From the NCBI RefSeq assembly GCF_025766255.1, contig NW_026516666.1:1-64000 (forward strand): DNA of 64,000 nt, in the 5' to 3' direction. Positions 29,955 to 42,723 of this stretch are shown one piece after another. A program made the position numbers and the translations under genes. The DNA comes from Zychaea mexicana. Lineage: Eukaryota; Mucoromycota; Mucoromycetes; Mucorales; Lichtheimiaceae. The first letter of the stretch is position 1, and each line of letters opens with the position of its first letter. The notes under the pieces were generated by a model, which ran no database searches, was not told the origin of the DNA, and saw nothing but the letters and a program-made list of their open reading frames with translations.

Positions 29955-32460
29955 TAGTATCTATGATCTCAACAAAATGTTACATTGTCGAATGATGAAA
30001 CCTTGAGCAAAAACCTTGGATACGCGCTTTTAAATATTTAGAGCTAACTACGCTTGTTGGAGAGAAGCTAGTATCTGAAAATCCTCTGGTAAAAGAGGAA
30101 GAAGGTTGCCCTGCTTGTCCCCAGGTAATACAACTCTTCAGTTGATTGCTATAATTTGAAAGCTAGAAATTTAACAAGATAGGCAATGTTTTTGGCATTT
30201 AGGAGCGTATGTTCGTTGCCATCGATGGAAATATGCAGTTGAAACGCTATAAAGCAAATGTAAACGATAAAGGAAAGTATCTTAGCAAGCAATATTTTTC
30301 TGCTGATGAGAAACAAGATCTAAATGATAAAGAAACGCCTCAGCCAGCAACAAATACTGCGAGATCCTGTGACAGCAGTTAAAAGGCAACTGCAAAATCT
30401 TCTCATGGTGATCCAAGGTGCCACGAATGCAGTTTAGTAGGAAGTATTTGCGCTCGCCACTCTTTTAGAATTCACAAATATGTTTGAGTCTGGAGAAAAG
30501 TTATCAATGCTAAGTACTCATTTATTTAATATAAATGTATACTAGGTGCTCACTAGATGCTTAATATCTTTTTGTTGCAATGAAAGGTTCAAGTATGCCC
30601 GTGCAGTTATTAATGTAGTACTTCGCATATCCGGTGTCAAAATTGAAATTGTAATGTACGATATAGCTAGTCGTATTAAGTCATCGATCAAAGTACGTAA
30701 GAATAACAATTATCCGTAAGATACATAGTACGTTTACTGCTAACGTAAAAGTTGACATCTACTTGGATAATACGTTTAAAAGAGTAATTTTCCCGAGCTC
30801 GGTGACGAGGAAATGAAAATGGCAGTTAGTGTCTTCCACGCCTATGCACACTTAATGAAGTGTCAAGTGGATTTCAACCCACGTTATGTTGAAGCCCTTG
30901 GTTTAACAGGCGGGGAGGGCATGAAGCGGCTTTGGACCAACGACGCCTAAGAACAGAATGTTGACACTCTGCCATGCTATATCTCATTTTAAAGCAATTC
31001 GTATAGCAACTTGCGTAAGCTTACTGGATAAATAAATACAGATATCTGTACTAACCAGCTCTGAATTCTCTAGCTGCAAGATTAGCTCGGCGTAAGAAAA
31101 ATGCTTCTTAAAGCATTGCGGTACCTAAACAGCGCAAGGCTTCTTGCTTCCAAAACAAATCACGAAATGCGAGCAGAATGGAACAAGCTTGCGCAAAAAA
31201 TACTTGACGATCATTCCGCTCATTTAACTGAGAGAGAAGAAGATGAGAGAAATACGTTCATCACTTGGAAATATACTATAGCACAGAGTAAGTTAATCAA
31301 CGCATGTAGTATTTACTTATGCGACTTCCATTACTTATTACTATTATATTATTGTATATATTCATCCAAATTGATGCATAGGGAGCAATCCGCTAAAGTT
31401 CTTGAAAAACTGAGGCATTTAAATGGAGCAACATCTGAATCACGCGAGCAGATGTTGGATCTTTTGACGGAGGTGCCTTCCTTTGAGACCTCGTTCACCA
31501 AAGCGCTGAATAACATTAAGAGCTACGAGCGCAGACTCGGTATCAACACGATAAATGAAAGGTGGACTAAATCGTCTCTTGAATACATCGCTGTACAAGA
31601 AAGAAAGAAGAAAAGAAACCGTAACATTGCAAAGTCCATGCTCAAAACTCTACTCATTGGTCAAGCGTTATTGAAAGACGTACTCCATCGCTCGGGCAAA
31701 TTAGGTAATAAGTAAGATAACCAAATGAAAAAAAAAACTGAAGGCTGATAAATTACAAGTCTAGGACACACAACAAGCTCGCAAATGCTTAAATCAGTCA
31801 ACAATGCAACAGCAAGAGCAAAAACGATTCTTAGTCAATACAACGAAGCATGCAAATTGTTGGACCCGACTTACCAAGATGTCAAATTTGATGATATTAA
31901 ATCATTAGATAGTTGTCCTTTTTGGGATCCCGATACATCAACAGAGGAAATCGACTTTCGTGCTCTTCGCCAGTACATGAATAGAAGACGTGCAACTGAG
32001 GAGCTTTCTTTGTTGGAGGTAATTATCCAAAAACAATTGTCAATGAAAATGTTGAGCTTAGCGGCGGCCTTTTCACAGCATTTCTCAAATACATTATAGA
32101 AGAGGAGAAGCAACTGAAGCTGTATGCGCTGAACAGGTGCCAACGACTTGTTGCTGTAATCAGCAACGAAACACGGGGTGGTGGTTACAAGAACCTTATA
32201 ACCCGCAAGTTGCCTGACGCCGAGATGCTGTTCAAAAAAGTATATGGCCAGTCATGGCAGCATTATTGTGAGGAACAGCAACAGCACAACTAGGAGACGC
32301 ACTCGTAGATGCCGACGAGGGGAGCGTTGTAGGCGAAGAAGAGGACGGAGGGAAGGTGTGCCCTGAGGACGCGCTGATGGTCTCATTTGCAGACCTCATA
32401 ATGGTGATGGCACGCGCAGAAAATGGGGACGAAACTATTAAATTGCTGCAGCAGAGCTAG

Positions 32461-34164
32461 GCATCCAAGAAGATCCTGAAGCCACCGACATGCCGTAATC
32501 GTAGCTTGCTTCATACGTCATAAGAGAAAGATGCTATACTCAGTGTCTGGAGATCGTTTTGTTTAGGTAATGATTTATATGTTGATAAGTGGAAGATTCT
32601 TCAACAGTACGCTGGTCACATTTCTATCTTGCTGTACGCTAATTATAGACTTGTATGAAATCAAAAGAGAAACCAGAGAATGTTGCATTACCTGAAAAGC
32701 CCTGCGGTGTGAGCGAAAAAGTGAGCCTATCGAAAGAGGGAGAAGAAATGGTGGGATTCTATAGGTAAAGGAAGAGAGAAAGAACGATTATGTAGGGTGT
32801 GGAAAGGTGTAAGGAGCCTTGTATTATGGGCTCGAAACATTGCTGGCTCGTGCTTGTCCTATTGCGCATCTGAGTGGCTCAGTTTATCGATCTCTCGTAA
32901 AACTCAAAATAAAGCAGACCAGGTGGGTTACTCACTTGTTTTTGGATAGATCAACATTCAAATCGGGAGGCAGTAACGATGGGCTGCATTTCTTCAGAGA
33001 GCTGAAAGCGTCTAGCGGTTGCTGATACAGAGAGCTTAGCAGTGTTGTCGTCTTACTAGTGTTGAGCCTCTTTGTATGATGAGGAATTCTCGATCATTGT
33101 TGAGCTACGTCTACTCATGTTCGAGAAAGCTCGCTATGCTCTGGCTTTATTTGAATAACTGGGCCCGCGGGTTTAATAAAATGTGTCGCTATACTGAGAA
33201 TTTTTGAGATACCTGACTATGGAGTATATTCCGGCTGCTGCCACGATACACGTTCGGGTGTGGACGAAGCGCTTGACAACCGGGTCGGTCGGTCTGTGCG
33301 ACACGGCCCCTTAACGTATACCACCGTTTTGGCCCCTGGCACTCTCTTTTCACTTGCTATGTCTCTCTTTTTGTCGAAGATAAGTTTCGGGCGGACCGGG
33401 CCTATTTGCACAAGACTTTCCCTTTGACGTTGGTCCAACACTATTCCACAATGGGCGCAAAAAGGAATCTCAACCATAAATTTTTAGTGAAGTTGCAACT
33501 TGAGAATAAGAATAAGAGAGAGCTCTTGTCCTCTCTGTCACTCTATTTGGCTACTCACGGTAGGTCATCAACTGTGGTAATTAATAAAGAAATTGATCGG
33601 CTGAAAGTGTTGTATGTGTCCTGAGCGCAAGTATGAAATGTTGCAATATGCGTAAATGAAAAAATCACGGAAGGGTCCGAGAGGAGGGAAGAAGGTAGTA
33701 GTGGTCTTTGTTTTGATCTAAACGAAAACGCTACCTTCCCGGATATATATATATATATATATATGTAGAGAGAGAGTAGCAACATGATTGGGCCTACAAA
33801 GCAAGCCGCCGACAGTTGCCGAAGATATACACGCATCATACGCATAGCATGTATCAGACAACTTCATTTGGATGATGTCATTTGATGATGAGGAGGCAGC
33901 GAGCAGTAATGACATCCCATCCTCTCCGTTTCTGGGATCAAAGTCGCATCGGAACGAGCAGGAAGCGATGGATTCACATGCGATCCGGTTAGGGTTTTGT
34001 GCTGCATGTGAAATATTTCGCGGGGTCAAGACGAAACACCAACCAACCCTCCTCCACAGCATAAGCGGAATATAAATACTGAGACGTAAACTCGTTTTCC
34101 TTGGTCCTGCCCACACTCTCTTTCTTTTCTCTTTCTTTCAATACAACAACAACAACAACAAAAC
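32461..34164. other. Intergenic, with MDH promoter at right end
   Basis: No recognised gene; frames such as 33217-33477 (-) and 33406-33624 (+) overlap one another without domains. A TA microsatellite lies at about 33742-33764. Confidence 0.5.
34070..34164 (+). promoter_or_regulatory. MDH promoter and leader
   Basis: ATATAAATA at 34072-34080 is a TATA-like box. A C/T-rich stretch (CTCTCTTTCTTTTCTCTTTC, about 34117-34138) and a CAA-repeat leader follow directly before the ATG. TATA plus pyrimidine tract plus unstructured A/C-rich leader is typical of strongly expressed fungal housekeeping genes. Confidence 0.6.
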
Positions 34165-35450
34165 ATGGTTAAAGTTACTGTTTGCGGTGCTGCTGGTGGT
34201 ATCGGTCAACCCCTTTCTTTGCTCTTGAAGCAGTCCGAGCTTGTCTCGCACTTGTCCCTTTACGATATTGTCAACACTCCCGGTGTTGCTGCTGATCTCA
34301 GGTAACGTAAAAGAAACAAAAAAGAGACGCGTCATTTGCCCCAGACAAGTTTGAAAACTTATCGACTTGTGTGTTTAGCCACATTAACACCAAGTCCAAG
34401 GTCACTGGCCACGTTGGTGCTGACCAGCTCGAGGAGGCTATCAAGGACTCGGACATTGTCGTGATCCCAGCTGGCGTTCCTCGCAAGCCTGGTAGGGATT
34501 CAAATATATCTTTTTAAAAGAGGAAAGGGGAATCACAGTGCCAATGACTGACCCCACCTTATGAATTGCAGGCATGACCCGCGACGACTTGTTCAAGATC
34601 AACGCTGGTATTGTCCGTGGCTTGGCCACTGCTGCTGCCAAGTTCGCGCCCAAGGCTTTCATGTGCATCATCTCCAACCCCGTCAACTCGACTGTCCCTA
34701 TCGTTGCCGAGGTCTTCAAGAAGCACAACGTCTATGATCCTCGCAGGTAAACTTTTCTTTTCTGCTTTGTTGGGGGGATGGGGAGAGGAGTGTGTTGTGT
34801 GAGGCCAGGTCAGGAAGGCATGGAATAAACTGGGAAGATTCCCTTTGTGGGTGGACACGAGAAGAGACTAAAAAGTGCATCATCTTTCTTTTAGAATCTT
34901 TGGTGTCACAACGCTCGACATTGTCCGGGCTTCGACTTTCATTGGTGAATTGATCGGCAAGAGCCCCAAGGATGTTGAATGCAAGGTTCTCGGTGGCCAC
35001 AGCGGAATCACCATCCTGCCCTTGTTGTCGCAGGTCCCTGGCACCGACAAGTTGTCTCAGGAACAGATCGAAAAGGTCACCAACCGTATTCAGTTTGGTG
35101 GTGATGAGGTTGTCAAGGCCAAGGATGGTGCTGGTAGCGCCACCTTGTCCATGGCCTTCGCCGGTGCTCGTTTCGCTTTGAACGTCATTGAGGCTGCCGT
35201 CAACGGTACTTCCGTCACCGAATGCACCTACATTGACTTGGCTGCTGCTGATGCTGACGCTGTCCAGTCGGTCAAGGAAGCCACTGGCGACGACTCGCTC
35301 ACCTACTTCTCTCTTCCCGTCGAGTTGGGTCCCAATGGTGTCAAGAAGGCTTTCCCTATCGGCTCTCTCTCTGATTACGAAAAGACCCTGTTCACTGCTG
35401 CCGGTGCTGAGCTCAAGGGCAACATTGCCAAGGGTGCTGCATTCGAGTAA
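34165..35450 (+). CDS. Malate dehydrogenase, NAD-dependent (326 aa)
   Basis: Exons 34165-34301, 34379-34491, 34572-34746 and 34895-35450 join in phase to 326 residues, the usual size for the mitochondrial/bacterial-type MDH class. [19 protein letters not shown] is the NAD-binding P-loop; VPRKPGMTRDDL is the mobile substrate loop with its Arg; [20 protein letters not shown] (catalytic Asp and substrate Arg) and [11 protein letters not shown] (catalytic His) follow. It interconverts malate and oxaloacetate. It starts directly at the dehydrogenase fold, so no mitochondrial presequence is encoded, and the C-terminus (GAAFE) is no PTS1; a cytosolic isoform is likely. Codon use is C-ending and biased, consistent with high expression. 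Confidence 0.97.
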
Positions 35451-35637
35451 AGTGCAACCTCATCTACCACGACATACGACACATACAAACACACGCTCTC
35501 AATTTCCTCTTTTCCTGTGCATAAAAAAACATACCATACACTTCTTCCCCCCGAGCCGTTTAAGCCCTAAAAAGAAGGTCTAGCTGTACATATACGATAT
35601 AGCATGTCTGCCTTTTGTTTCAAACTGTAAATGTATC

Positions 35638-35643
35638 AATAAA
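35638..35643 (+). terminator. Polyadenylation signal of MDH gene
   Basis: AATAAA about 190 bases after the MDH stop codon, in an AT-rich 3' region. Confidence 0.6.
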
Positions 35644-35699
35644 ACTCCAAATATTACGGGAACATACACAACTGTAACGTGGCAGCATGGATTGGGCGT

Positions 35700-36918
35700 T
35701 GCTGAGAAGGGATCTAGTACGCCCACCGATCATTCGATAGTGCAATCGAGGCGCACCACCACCCACACGCCTCACGGATGGTTAGATCATGTCTTTTCAT
35801 TCGTTCCTTTTTCTGTGTTCTTCGAAGCGTGTTCCGAGGAGACATTTCCTCTCCTGTTTCACGTTTGGGAGCGTTAGCAAAATATGGTAAAATGTCCGGT
35901 CCCAACTTTGATAAATAAATCTTTCCGCCGTACATGTAATACACGTTAAGCTGTTATATATAATGCCATCTGCTAGCGTTACGCTCCCAGATTTAGCCCA
36001 TTCAGACCAGCTCCTTTTCCCACCTTTTGCGCTCTAATGATGGACGAGATGATCGCTATCGTTGGCATGTGTAATGCTCAGCGGTTCTGAAATTTTCCGT
36101 TCTAATCAGCGCCACTTTTTTGGGGAGGGAAGGGAGACAGCAAAGGTGCGCGTGCAGGGACCTTTTTAGAGTCGGGCGGGACTTTTTCGAACTCTAATTT
36201 AGCTTTAGTTATGCAATAAGCGTTAGGTACGTAGTTAAGAGCCAAGTGATATGACCGCTGTTGCGCATTGACAGGACAACGATAATGCAAGATTTCGATA
36301 CTTTTAATCCTGTGTATATATACGTAGCGACATCTCGACTATATATCTTCCCCGTGTGAGGTGATAAAAGGAGGCAGATGTTATCAGGACAACAAGCGTC
36401 AGTGCAAATTCTTTTGTTCATTAATGTCGGCCCTTCTCCGAGAACACGAAATATAGAATGTCAGCAAAAAAAATCATGTGTCGCTCGTTCGAAAATCATC
36501 ATGAGACATTCGCCTACATGTGGTTTCTATGGTTTGTTGTAGAAGGCTACTCTCTTTACTGCTTGTTAACTATGCGACTTGGTACCATACCAGATCATTC
36601 AAAGCTACTGTAGTCAGAAAATGCATACGACACTTAAAAATTTGTATGTATACCCCTTTCATGAGGAGCTTGTTATTAAAAGAATGAGTGGAAAGAGGGT
36701 AGTATATGATCCACTAGGTTTCAAGATATGCATCGGTATTGTATACTGAGTATGAGTACAGGGCAAGATTACTTGATAGAAGCATCATGGTACTACTGTC
36801 CATGGTTAACGGTGTATGCTCAGTACCAGCTTTGGATGTCGACTTCAACTTGTATGAAGACACGAGTGGTACAAGGCGTATCTCTCCATCTAGTAGCCGC
36901 TATGTATCTATAAAATAA

Positions 36919-36949
<31 letters not shown>

Positions 36950-37657
36950 AGATTACTCCTGCTACTAGCAACTCTAATATGAAAATGTATGTTTGTATAC
37001 CCAATGCATAATAAACGCCGTTTGTTATGTTGTGTAAACAAAGCTGTTTTCTTTGTAGTGTTTCAAGGCACTTTATGTTACCAAGTATATTCATTGCAAT
37101 CATGCGTGTGGATGGGTGCCGTATCGCAAAAGTATAATTATAGAAGGAATCATGTCGGTGCCACACTGGGTCACTTGACCGATTGTCAAAATTTCACAAA
37201 TTGCATATTACTGTTATATGTGCAACAAACAAACAAAGACGCTATAAACAAACACGTCGCTTTCTTTCTTTTCCCACCAGAACATCCAACCACATTGCAG
37301 CAGTAAAGTAATTTAGAGTTGCAAAGTATGCTTTTCTTTAATAATGATATATACCTAAAAAAGAGAGAGAGACAGAGAAAAAAGAAGAATAGAAAAAGGA
37401 ACGCAAAGGTTAGGTAGTGCGGGTGTTTGTTTGGACAAAGAAAAATAATGTAGAGGGAGATAGTACGAAGCAAGAGAGAGAGAGTGAGAGCGAGAGTGAG
37501 AGTGGGAGAAAAGTAATGGCGTGCAAATAAGAGGAAATTGTTGCAATATAGCGACCGAGAGAGAGAGAGAGAGAGAGGGAGGTTGCGTGAAGATAGACAG
37601 TTTGAGGAGGGACGGGAGGAGGACAAAGATCGAGAAGAACGTTGTCTTTTGGTTACT
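35700..37657. other. Intergenic, AG-rich tracts, no gene
   Basis: Only domain-free frames. Purine repeats: AG repeat at about 36918-36946 and GA-rich tracts at about 37468-37503 and 37556-37577. The minus-strand frames across them are low-complexity Ser/Leu translations. Confidence 0.6.
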
Positions 37658-39975
37658 CTAGCTTCGTTTCAACAAGGTCAAGACGGTAGCAGCTTCGACA
37701 GCATCAACACCTGCAGAGTACTTGTCGAGCATCATCGAATCATGTATGGATGTGGAAGAGTTGGGAGATGAAGAGAAGGATTCAAGCGGGCTAAAGGTAG
37801 TGTCATCGAGTGATTGCGAGTAAGAGGAAAGACTGCTGGCGTGTTGTGGTTCCCAAGATGAGGCAGCACCACCACCAATACTCCGTGGAATGGATGGACT
37901 TGCTGTGGTATAGTGGACAACACCAGTCATCAGATCGTCGTCCTCCGATTCCGCCATGATGATAGCTGATGATGATGATGATGATGGCGGTGGCGGCCGT
38001 TGTTGTTGTTGTTTATTCCGTTGTTCTTTTGCCTTGCTTCGCTTCTTGGTTGTCGTCTTTCGTTTTCGCTCATTATTACTACTACTGCTCTTATTAGATG
38101 AACTCCGTCGCCTTGACGAAGAGGTTGTTGTGGAAGGAACTGTTGATGATGGTGTTGATGCTGATGCTGAAGAAGATGATGCTAGTGGCCCCGAATCGTT
38201 TCCGCACAAGATTTTGCCATGTTTCCATTTGACTCCACATGCATTACAGAGTGTACCTGCACCCTGCGGTCCTCGACGCCACATGGGTGTCGATTTTGAT
38301 CCACAATACAAACATTTTTTCAGTGATGAAGAGTTATTGCTGTTGGTATTTCGTTTTGATGAACTTGTGGTGGTGGTAGTAGGTGTTGCAGCAGCAGTAG
38401 TAGTAGTAGTAGTGGCGGGAACGGTGGTGCTGTTGTGGTTGTTGTTGTTGTTGTTGTTGGCGGTAGTAGTAGTAGCAGAAGAAGAAAGGGTCGTTGAAGA
38501 TGCGGGGGGCGAATCCCGTGCAGATGAGGATGACTTGCTGTGCGGCGACGTCATGCAGAAATCCGTGTCCTGATAATCATCATCAACGTCTTCATCTTCA
38601 TAATCTATCCATTAACAAGGGATGATCAGCGTTACATGCTACTTTGTATGATTGAACAAAGACAAAGAAAATCTTTAGCCGCTGCGGCTATATACCTTCG
38701 TCACTGCTCCATGGGAGTGGCCGTTTGTCATACATATCCTCCTCTTCCGATTGGATTTCTGTTTTAGTCAGCGCCATTGGAATGGTAGCGGCTTCTTCTT
38801 TTTTCTCGCATGTTAATCGTTCAGTATGTAACCGCATCTATTGTATGCCGAAAACGAATAATCTCGGTTAAATCAAGTGAAAGAGGGGTGTGCCGGTTGG
38901 AAAAGCAAGAGAAAGGTTGGAGGAAAAGGGGTGGGTCGGGTGGATTAGAGAAAAGCCATCATGTTCTCTTTTGGATGATAATACTTTACCAGTTCCATGG
39001 TACGCTGGCATACAGTCTCAAACCCAGATACGCTTTGTTTCATAGCAATGTACATATCCCTGGATACCCCGGATAACTGCATATTTAATACATGGCAATC
39101 GGGTTTCCACAACAACAATCCCGGATCCGTTAGTCGACGTTGCGAAGAGCGACGTGAGGAGAATAAGGACGCCGATGCCGATGATGTCGTTGAAAAGTGG
39201 TCCGAGGAGGAGCAGACGGCTGCAAATTCTTCCAGTTTGGATGGATAACTATTGTTACATGTACATGAACACAAACACATGGAATGCAAGGTGGATGATT
39301 CGGATGATTTGGGAAGATGATAGGATACGAGGACCTATGATTAGAGATATGTGTTTTAGTTGGATGTCCCTGCCTTTGCCTCTGCACTCTTGACCATTCA
39401 TATCCGATCAAACGTAACCTTATCATAAAAACCAACTTTCAAAAAAAGAAGCTTTATACCTCAAATGGAGAAGCCTGATTCACAGCCTCTACGACCGCAT
39501 CCCGAGGAAACAAAAAGTACTCTCGATCCGGCGACGGATCCACTGACGCAGGCGTATCCAAGCAAAAGACCACATCATAACGGATCACGCGTCGCCGCTT
39601 TCTCTTTTTCGGCGGCAACGCCATGGGCGAAGAGCGACCCAAAAAAATTTCGGCCGTCGAGAGCGAGAGCAACGCATCCACACAACTATCCGGGTCATTG
39701 TTACTGTCGGAGGACTCTTGAAGAGGCGACGATCGTTTCGACGATGAGGACGCGATCTCTGAAATTTCCGACTCGGTGATCTCGTAAAAGGATGCCATAT
39801 TGGGGAGGAACATTGATCCGATCTTGAGCGATGCGACACCAAGAAAACGAGACTGGATCCGATGGGTCCACCCACTGCCATCGGGACACACCGAATCATG
39901 ATTGAGATTGACCGGCAGTGTGTACTGAAGAAATGCCTCGGCTATCCAACCAAGGTTGTGGGACGACGACGACAT
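37658..39975 (-). CDS. GATA-type zinc-finger protein (649 aa)
   Basis: Exons 39975-39460, 39334-38990, 38837-38696 and 38604-37658 join in phase to 649 residues. The single GATA finger (residues 432-457) is [18 protein letters not shown] then [19 protein letters not shown]-x2-C-x18-C-x2-C. The 18-residue loop is the class shared with White-collar and plant GATA proteins rather than the 17-residue nitrogen/iron regulators. Flanks are Ser/Thr/Asn homopolymers (poly-N from CAA/AAC repeats) and basic patches ([11 protein letters not shown]). The first 170 residues look folded ([15 protein letters not shown]), but I recognise no PAS or LOV domain. Probable sequence-specific transcription factor; target genes cannot be told. 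Confidence 0.85.
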
Positions 39976-40749
39976 GGTGCTCTTGTTGCTGTTGTCGCTA
40001 TATAGTTGTAGTATATGCGTTTTCATGGTATGTATGTATGTGTGTGTGTGTATATATGCATGTTTTATGTGCAAGAGTATAGAGAGAGCATCATATAAGA
40101 ACGGTTACATTTCCACAAAGTGTTTATACGGGATCTGGCTCTCTCTCGCTCTCCTTCTCTCTTTCCTAATCTCAAGAACAAGAACTTTACCCATTGCTTC
40201 CCGATATCATTTCGCTGTTGGCTCGGGGTCTTGCTAATGATGCCATGTCAAAAAGACAACAAGTTGAAAAGGACGGGAAAAAAAGTGATGTCTGACGGGG
40301 AAGGAGGTTGGAGGAAGATTAGGGAAGGAGGGAAAAAGAGAGAGAGTGAGACAGAATAGTAGGTTGCGATGGGGACTGTATAAACACTCTGTGTATGTGT
40401 GAGAGTAAACTGGTACACAATAAGAAGTATATACGAGAGAGTGTGTGCAGATCTGGTTTTTTGACTGAAAGACGAAAAAAGCAGTAAGACTAGTACAATG
40501 CCAAAAGGGTTATTGTTAAGTAAATAAGGCGTAGATAGCAAGGTTACAAAAGCAATAATAACGTATACAAAGTAGACCGAAATGGGGCTCGGGAGAGATG
40601 GCGATCGGGTTGGATAGATGAGGGAAAAGGAAGAACAAGAAGCCTCTTCTTTGATTAGCCGAAAGATTCCTGTACAGTCGCCGAACCTTGGCACTTTGCG
40701 GTGATTATTTTTGGCCTACAACCCAACCTCTTTTACTACGCACAACCTA

Positions 40750-40791
<42 letters not shown>

Positions 40792-41965
40792 TCAACCTAT
40801 CTTTCCCACTTTGATCTTTTAAACAACTCTTTACGTTGGATGACTATGGGAGGATAAGACTGTATTGCACTCGGAAGCAGCATGCCTTCTGTTCTTGTCT
40901 GACGCAACTGTTATTTCTATTGTATGCAACCTTTTTATTTTTGTGTGCCCCAACCCCGTTTTCTTTGCATTTACAACATAGCCTACTAGCTGCTACATAA
41001 TAATAAACCCGGGCTTTCAGGCTTGAAGAACGAGCAGCTACTACTACCATACTTTGTAACGATCTGTTTGAGCAAAATACAATAGTGCGTTTAAATGACA
41101 AGAGCCCCCCTAGCTTTTTGCATGTTAGCATTTTTTCTTCGATCGTATGATTGGCTAACCTTTGCAAATACTATATCACTGATTTGCCCTACCGCTATTA
41201 ACAATAAGACTACAAATGGCTAAAGTTTGACTCCCTATAGCTCCAGAGTCTGCCACTGTCTTCCAAATAGCCCTTTCTTTTTGGCATATCATCCGAAATA
41301 TATCCTCAAGATTTCAACAAGTGTCAGCTCATTCGTCATACGAGACTCGATGCTTGGGTGGTGCTGTTATGCACATATACCCTTTCACATGTACTACATA
41401 CGCGATGCCATTGGCCGTGCGCACAATCCGATACCGTCAACAGATAGAAAGTAGTAGCATCAGGCTATGGACATGCATTAATAATGACATTGAAAAACAA
41501 AAGCGTGTTGCTCTGAGCGCACGTTATCATCACTTTCTACGGTCTGCTGTCAGTTGGAGAGTGAGAAAAAAAAAGCAAGGATTATCCTGGATCGGTCAGC
41601 AGATACTCTGACGTCGACATTGTGCCACCATTACGCCTATATAAACAAGCAAGATGCCGCACAGAAAAAAAAAAACTGGCTAAATCATGTATCAAGAAGC
41701 AAAATAGGTCTTAATCGTGATAAGATGTTAACATCCTCATTCCGTAACCCAAAGTGCACAGTGCTACTGTAATGCCGCTTCGCTTTTTTAAAAGCGGAAA
41801 CAACGCTTGTTTCTAACAGACCTGGGGGTTACTGGGCAAATTTCCCATATCACATGACAGTTACTCAAAAGTAAAATGTCAACTTTTTCTTTCTTTTTAC
41901 ACAAATGTAGCTCTACGTTACAGCAATTATCGAGTATGCTAGAGTCTCTCAAGTAAATGCATACA
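39976..41965. other. Intergenic with CT microsatellite, no supported gene
   Basis: A CT repeat of about 38 bases lies at 40752-40789, and TG/TA repeats at about 40034-40056 sit upstream of the GATA gene. Minus-strand frame 40248-40694 is Ser/Leu/Pro low-complexity across CT-rich DNA. The left part presumably contains the GATA gene promoter. Confidence 0.5.
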
Positions 41966-42723
41966 TCAGAAGCTTATTATTACGTAAACAAAATGCCCTG
42001 GTCCAGGTCCGTCCGTTACTTCTTTGTCGCCGACTAAAAAAAAAGGTGGCCTTTTGTGTCTGCTTCTGCCATCAACTTGTTCAAGAGTAGCGTCTGATAA
42101 GTTAGTGCGGCCATCAAACATCACTGAAAGATGCGTTAATGACGGCAAGAAGTCCAGTAGCATTGGCAGCGAGATATCGCAAGTGTGAAATGAAATCGTC
42201 AAAGCAGTTAGCGTATGCGAGAAATATCTGATGAATCCTGGCAGTAACGTGCTACTGTCGAAAATAGGTTGTAATTGTTTGCTATGCACATGGTTGCTGA
42301 TGTCTTATTTTTTTTTATTGAAAACAAAGAAAAAGCTTTAGTATATCTTTTGCGCATAAGCAGTAATAAGTACTACCGAATACGCGATCCTCTTAACGCA
42401 AAAAAAAAGAGTATAGTTTTACTTCACCAAGGAAGCGAATGCTGTATCTTCGCCAAGCAAGTCGTTCCAGTACTTTATACGTGGCTTGAGATCTGATGTA
42501 TACTGATTCGACTTGTTGTCCCAAACATTGAAGCATCGCGTCGCTCCTTTTGTTCCATGCATCAGGCGAGATTCCCACCAGTGTCCACAGGGCTGTCTGG
42601 TAAGTGGGGATCGCGTATAACCAGCGGCGACATACTTTCACACATTCGACACAGCCCGCTGTCCGATAAACGAGAAGATGTACTGAATGATTCGGGAGGC
42701 AAAATCGAGATCAAATCAGTCAT
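41966..42723 (-). pseudogene. F-box protein gene, two frameshifts
   Basis: Starting MTDLISILPPE, the protein should run into IIQYIFSFIGQRAVSNV and CKVCRRWLYAIPTYQTALW, a textbook F-box. These three pieces lie in three frames, each separable by one missing base (about 42694 and 42645). An intron with donor near 42436 and acceptor near 42307 joins in phase to HSKQLQPIFDSSTLLPGF and SLTHLSVMFDGRTNLSDA, which resembles a degenerate leucine-rich repeat. F-box proteins link substrates to SCF ubiquitin ligase. The 3' end is unclear and may be truncated near 41990. Confidence 0.6.

Larger units (their letters stand above)
28120..32460 (+). pseudogene. KDZ (Kyakuja-Dileera-Zisupton) transposase relic
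   Basis: Fragments across several frames follow KDZ order: RHQERVERANAAWEEAMPLL (about 28510), TPQRPEMTFHLSLLEFYATL (28852-28911, with a frame change), EGCPACPQ (about 30103-30126, the KDZ CPACP signature), FVAIDGNMQLKRYKAN (30212-30260), FHAYAHLMKCQVDFNPRYVE and LGLTGGEGMKRLW (30836-30935, the trademark GxTDGEGxERxW-like block). Long coiled C-terminal frames follow at 31101-31715 and 31785-32096. Some gaps look like introns (GTAATACA at 30127). A separate element sits inside at 29026-29954. Many stops and shifts make it non-functional. Confidence 0.8.

Noticed and set aside
36900..37166. Minus-strand ORF with Ser-Leu repeats
   Set aside because: Translation of an AG microsatellite; no other support.
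37956..38573. 205-codon plus-strand frame across the GATA gene
   Set aside because: It is the antisense of Ser/Asn/Thr repeat codons; the minus strand has the zinc finger and closing splice phases.
40752..40789. CT repeat as a functional promoter element
   Set aside because: A pure microsatellite about 780 bases upstream of the GATA start with no adjacent gene start; nothing supports a specific role.
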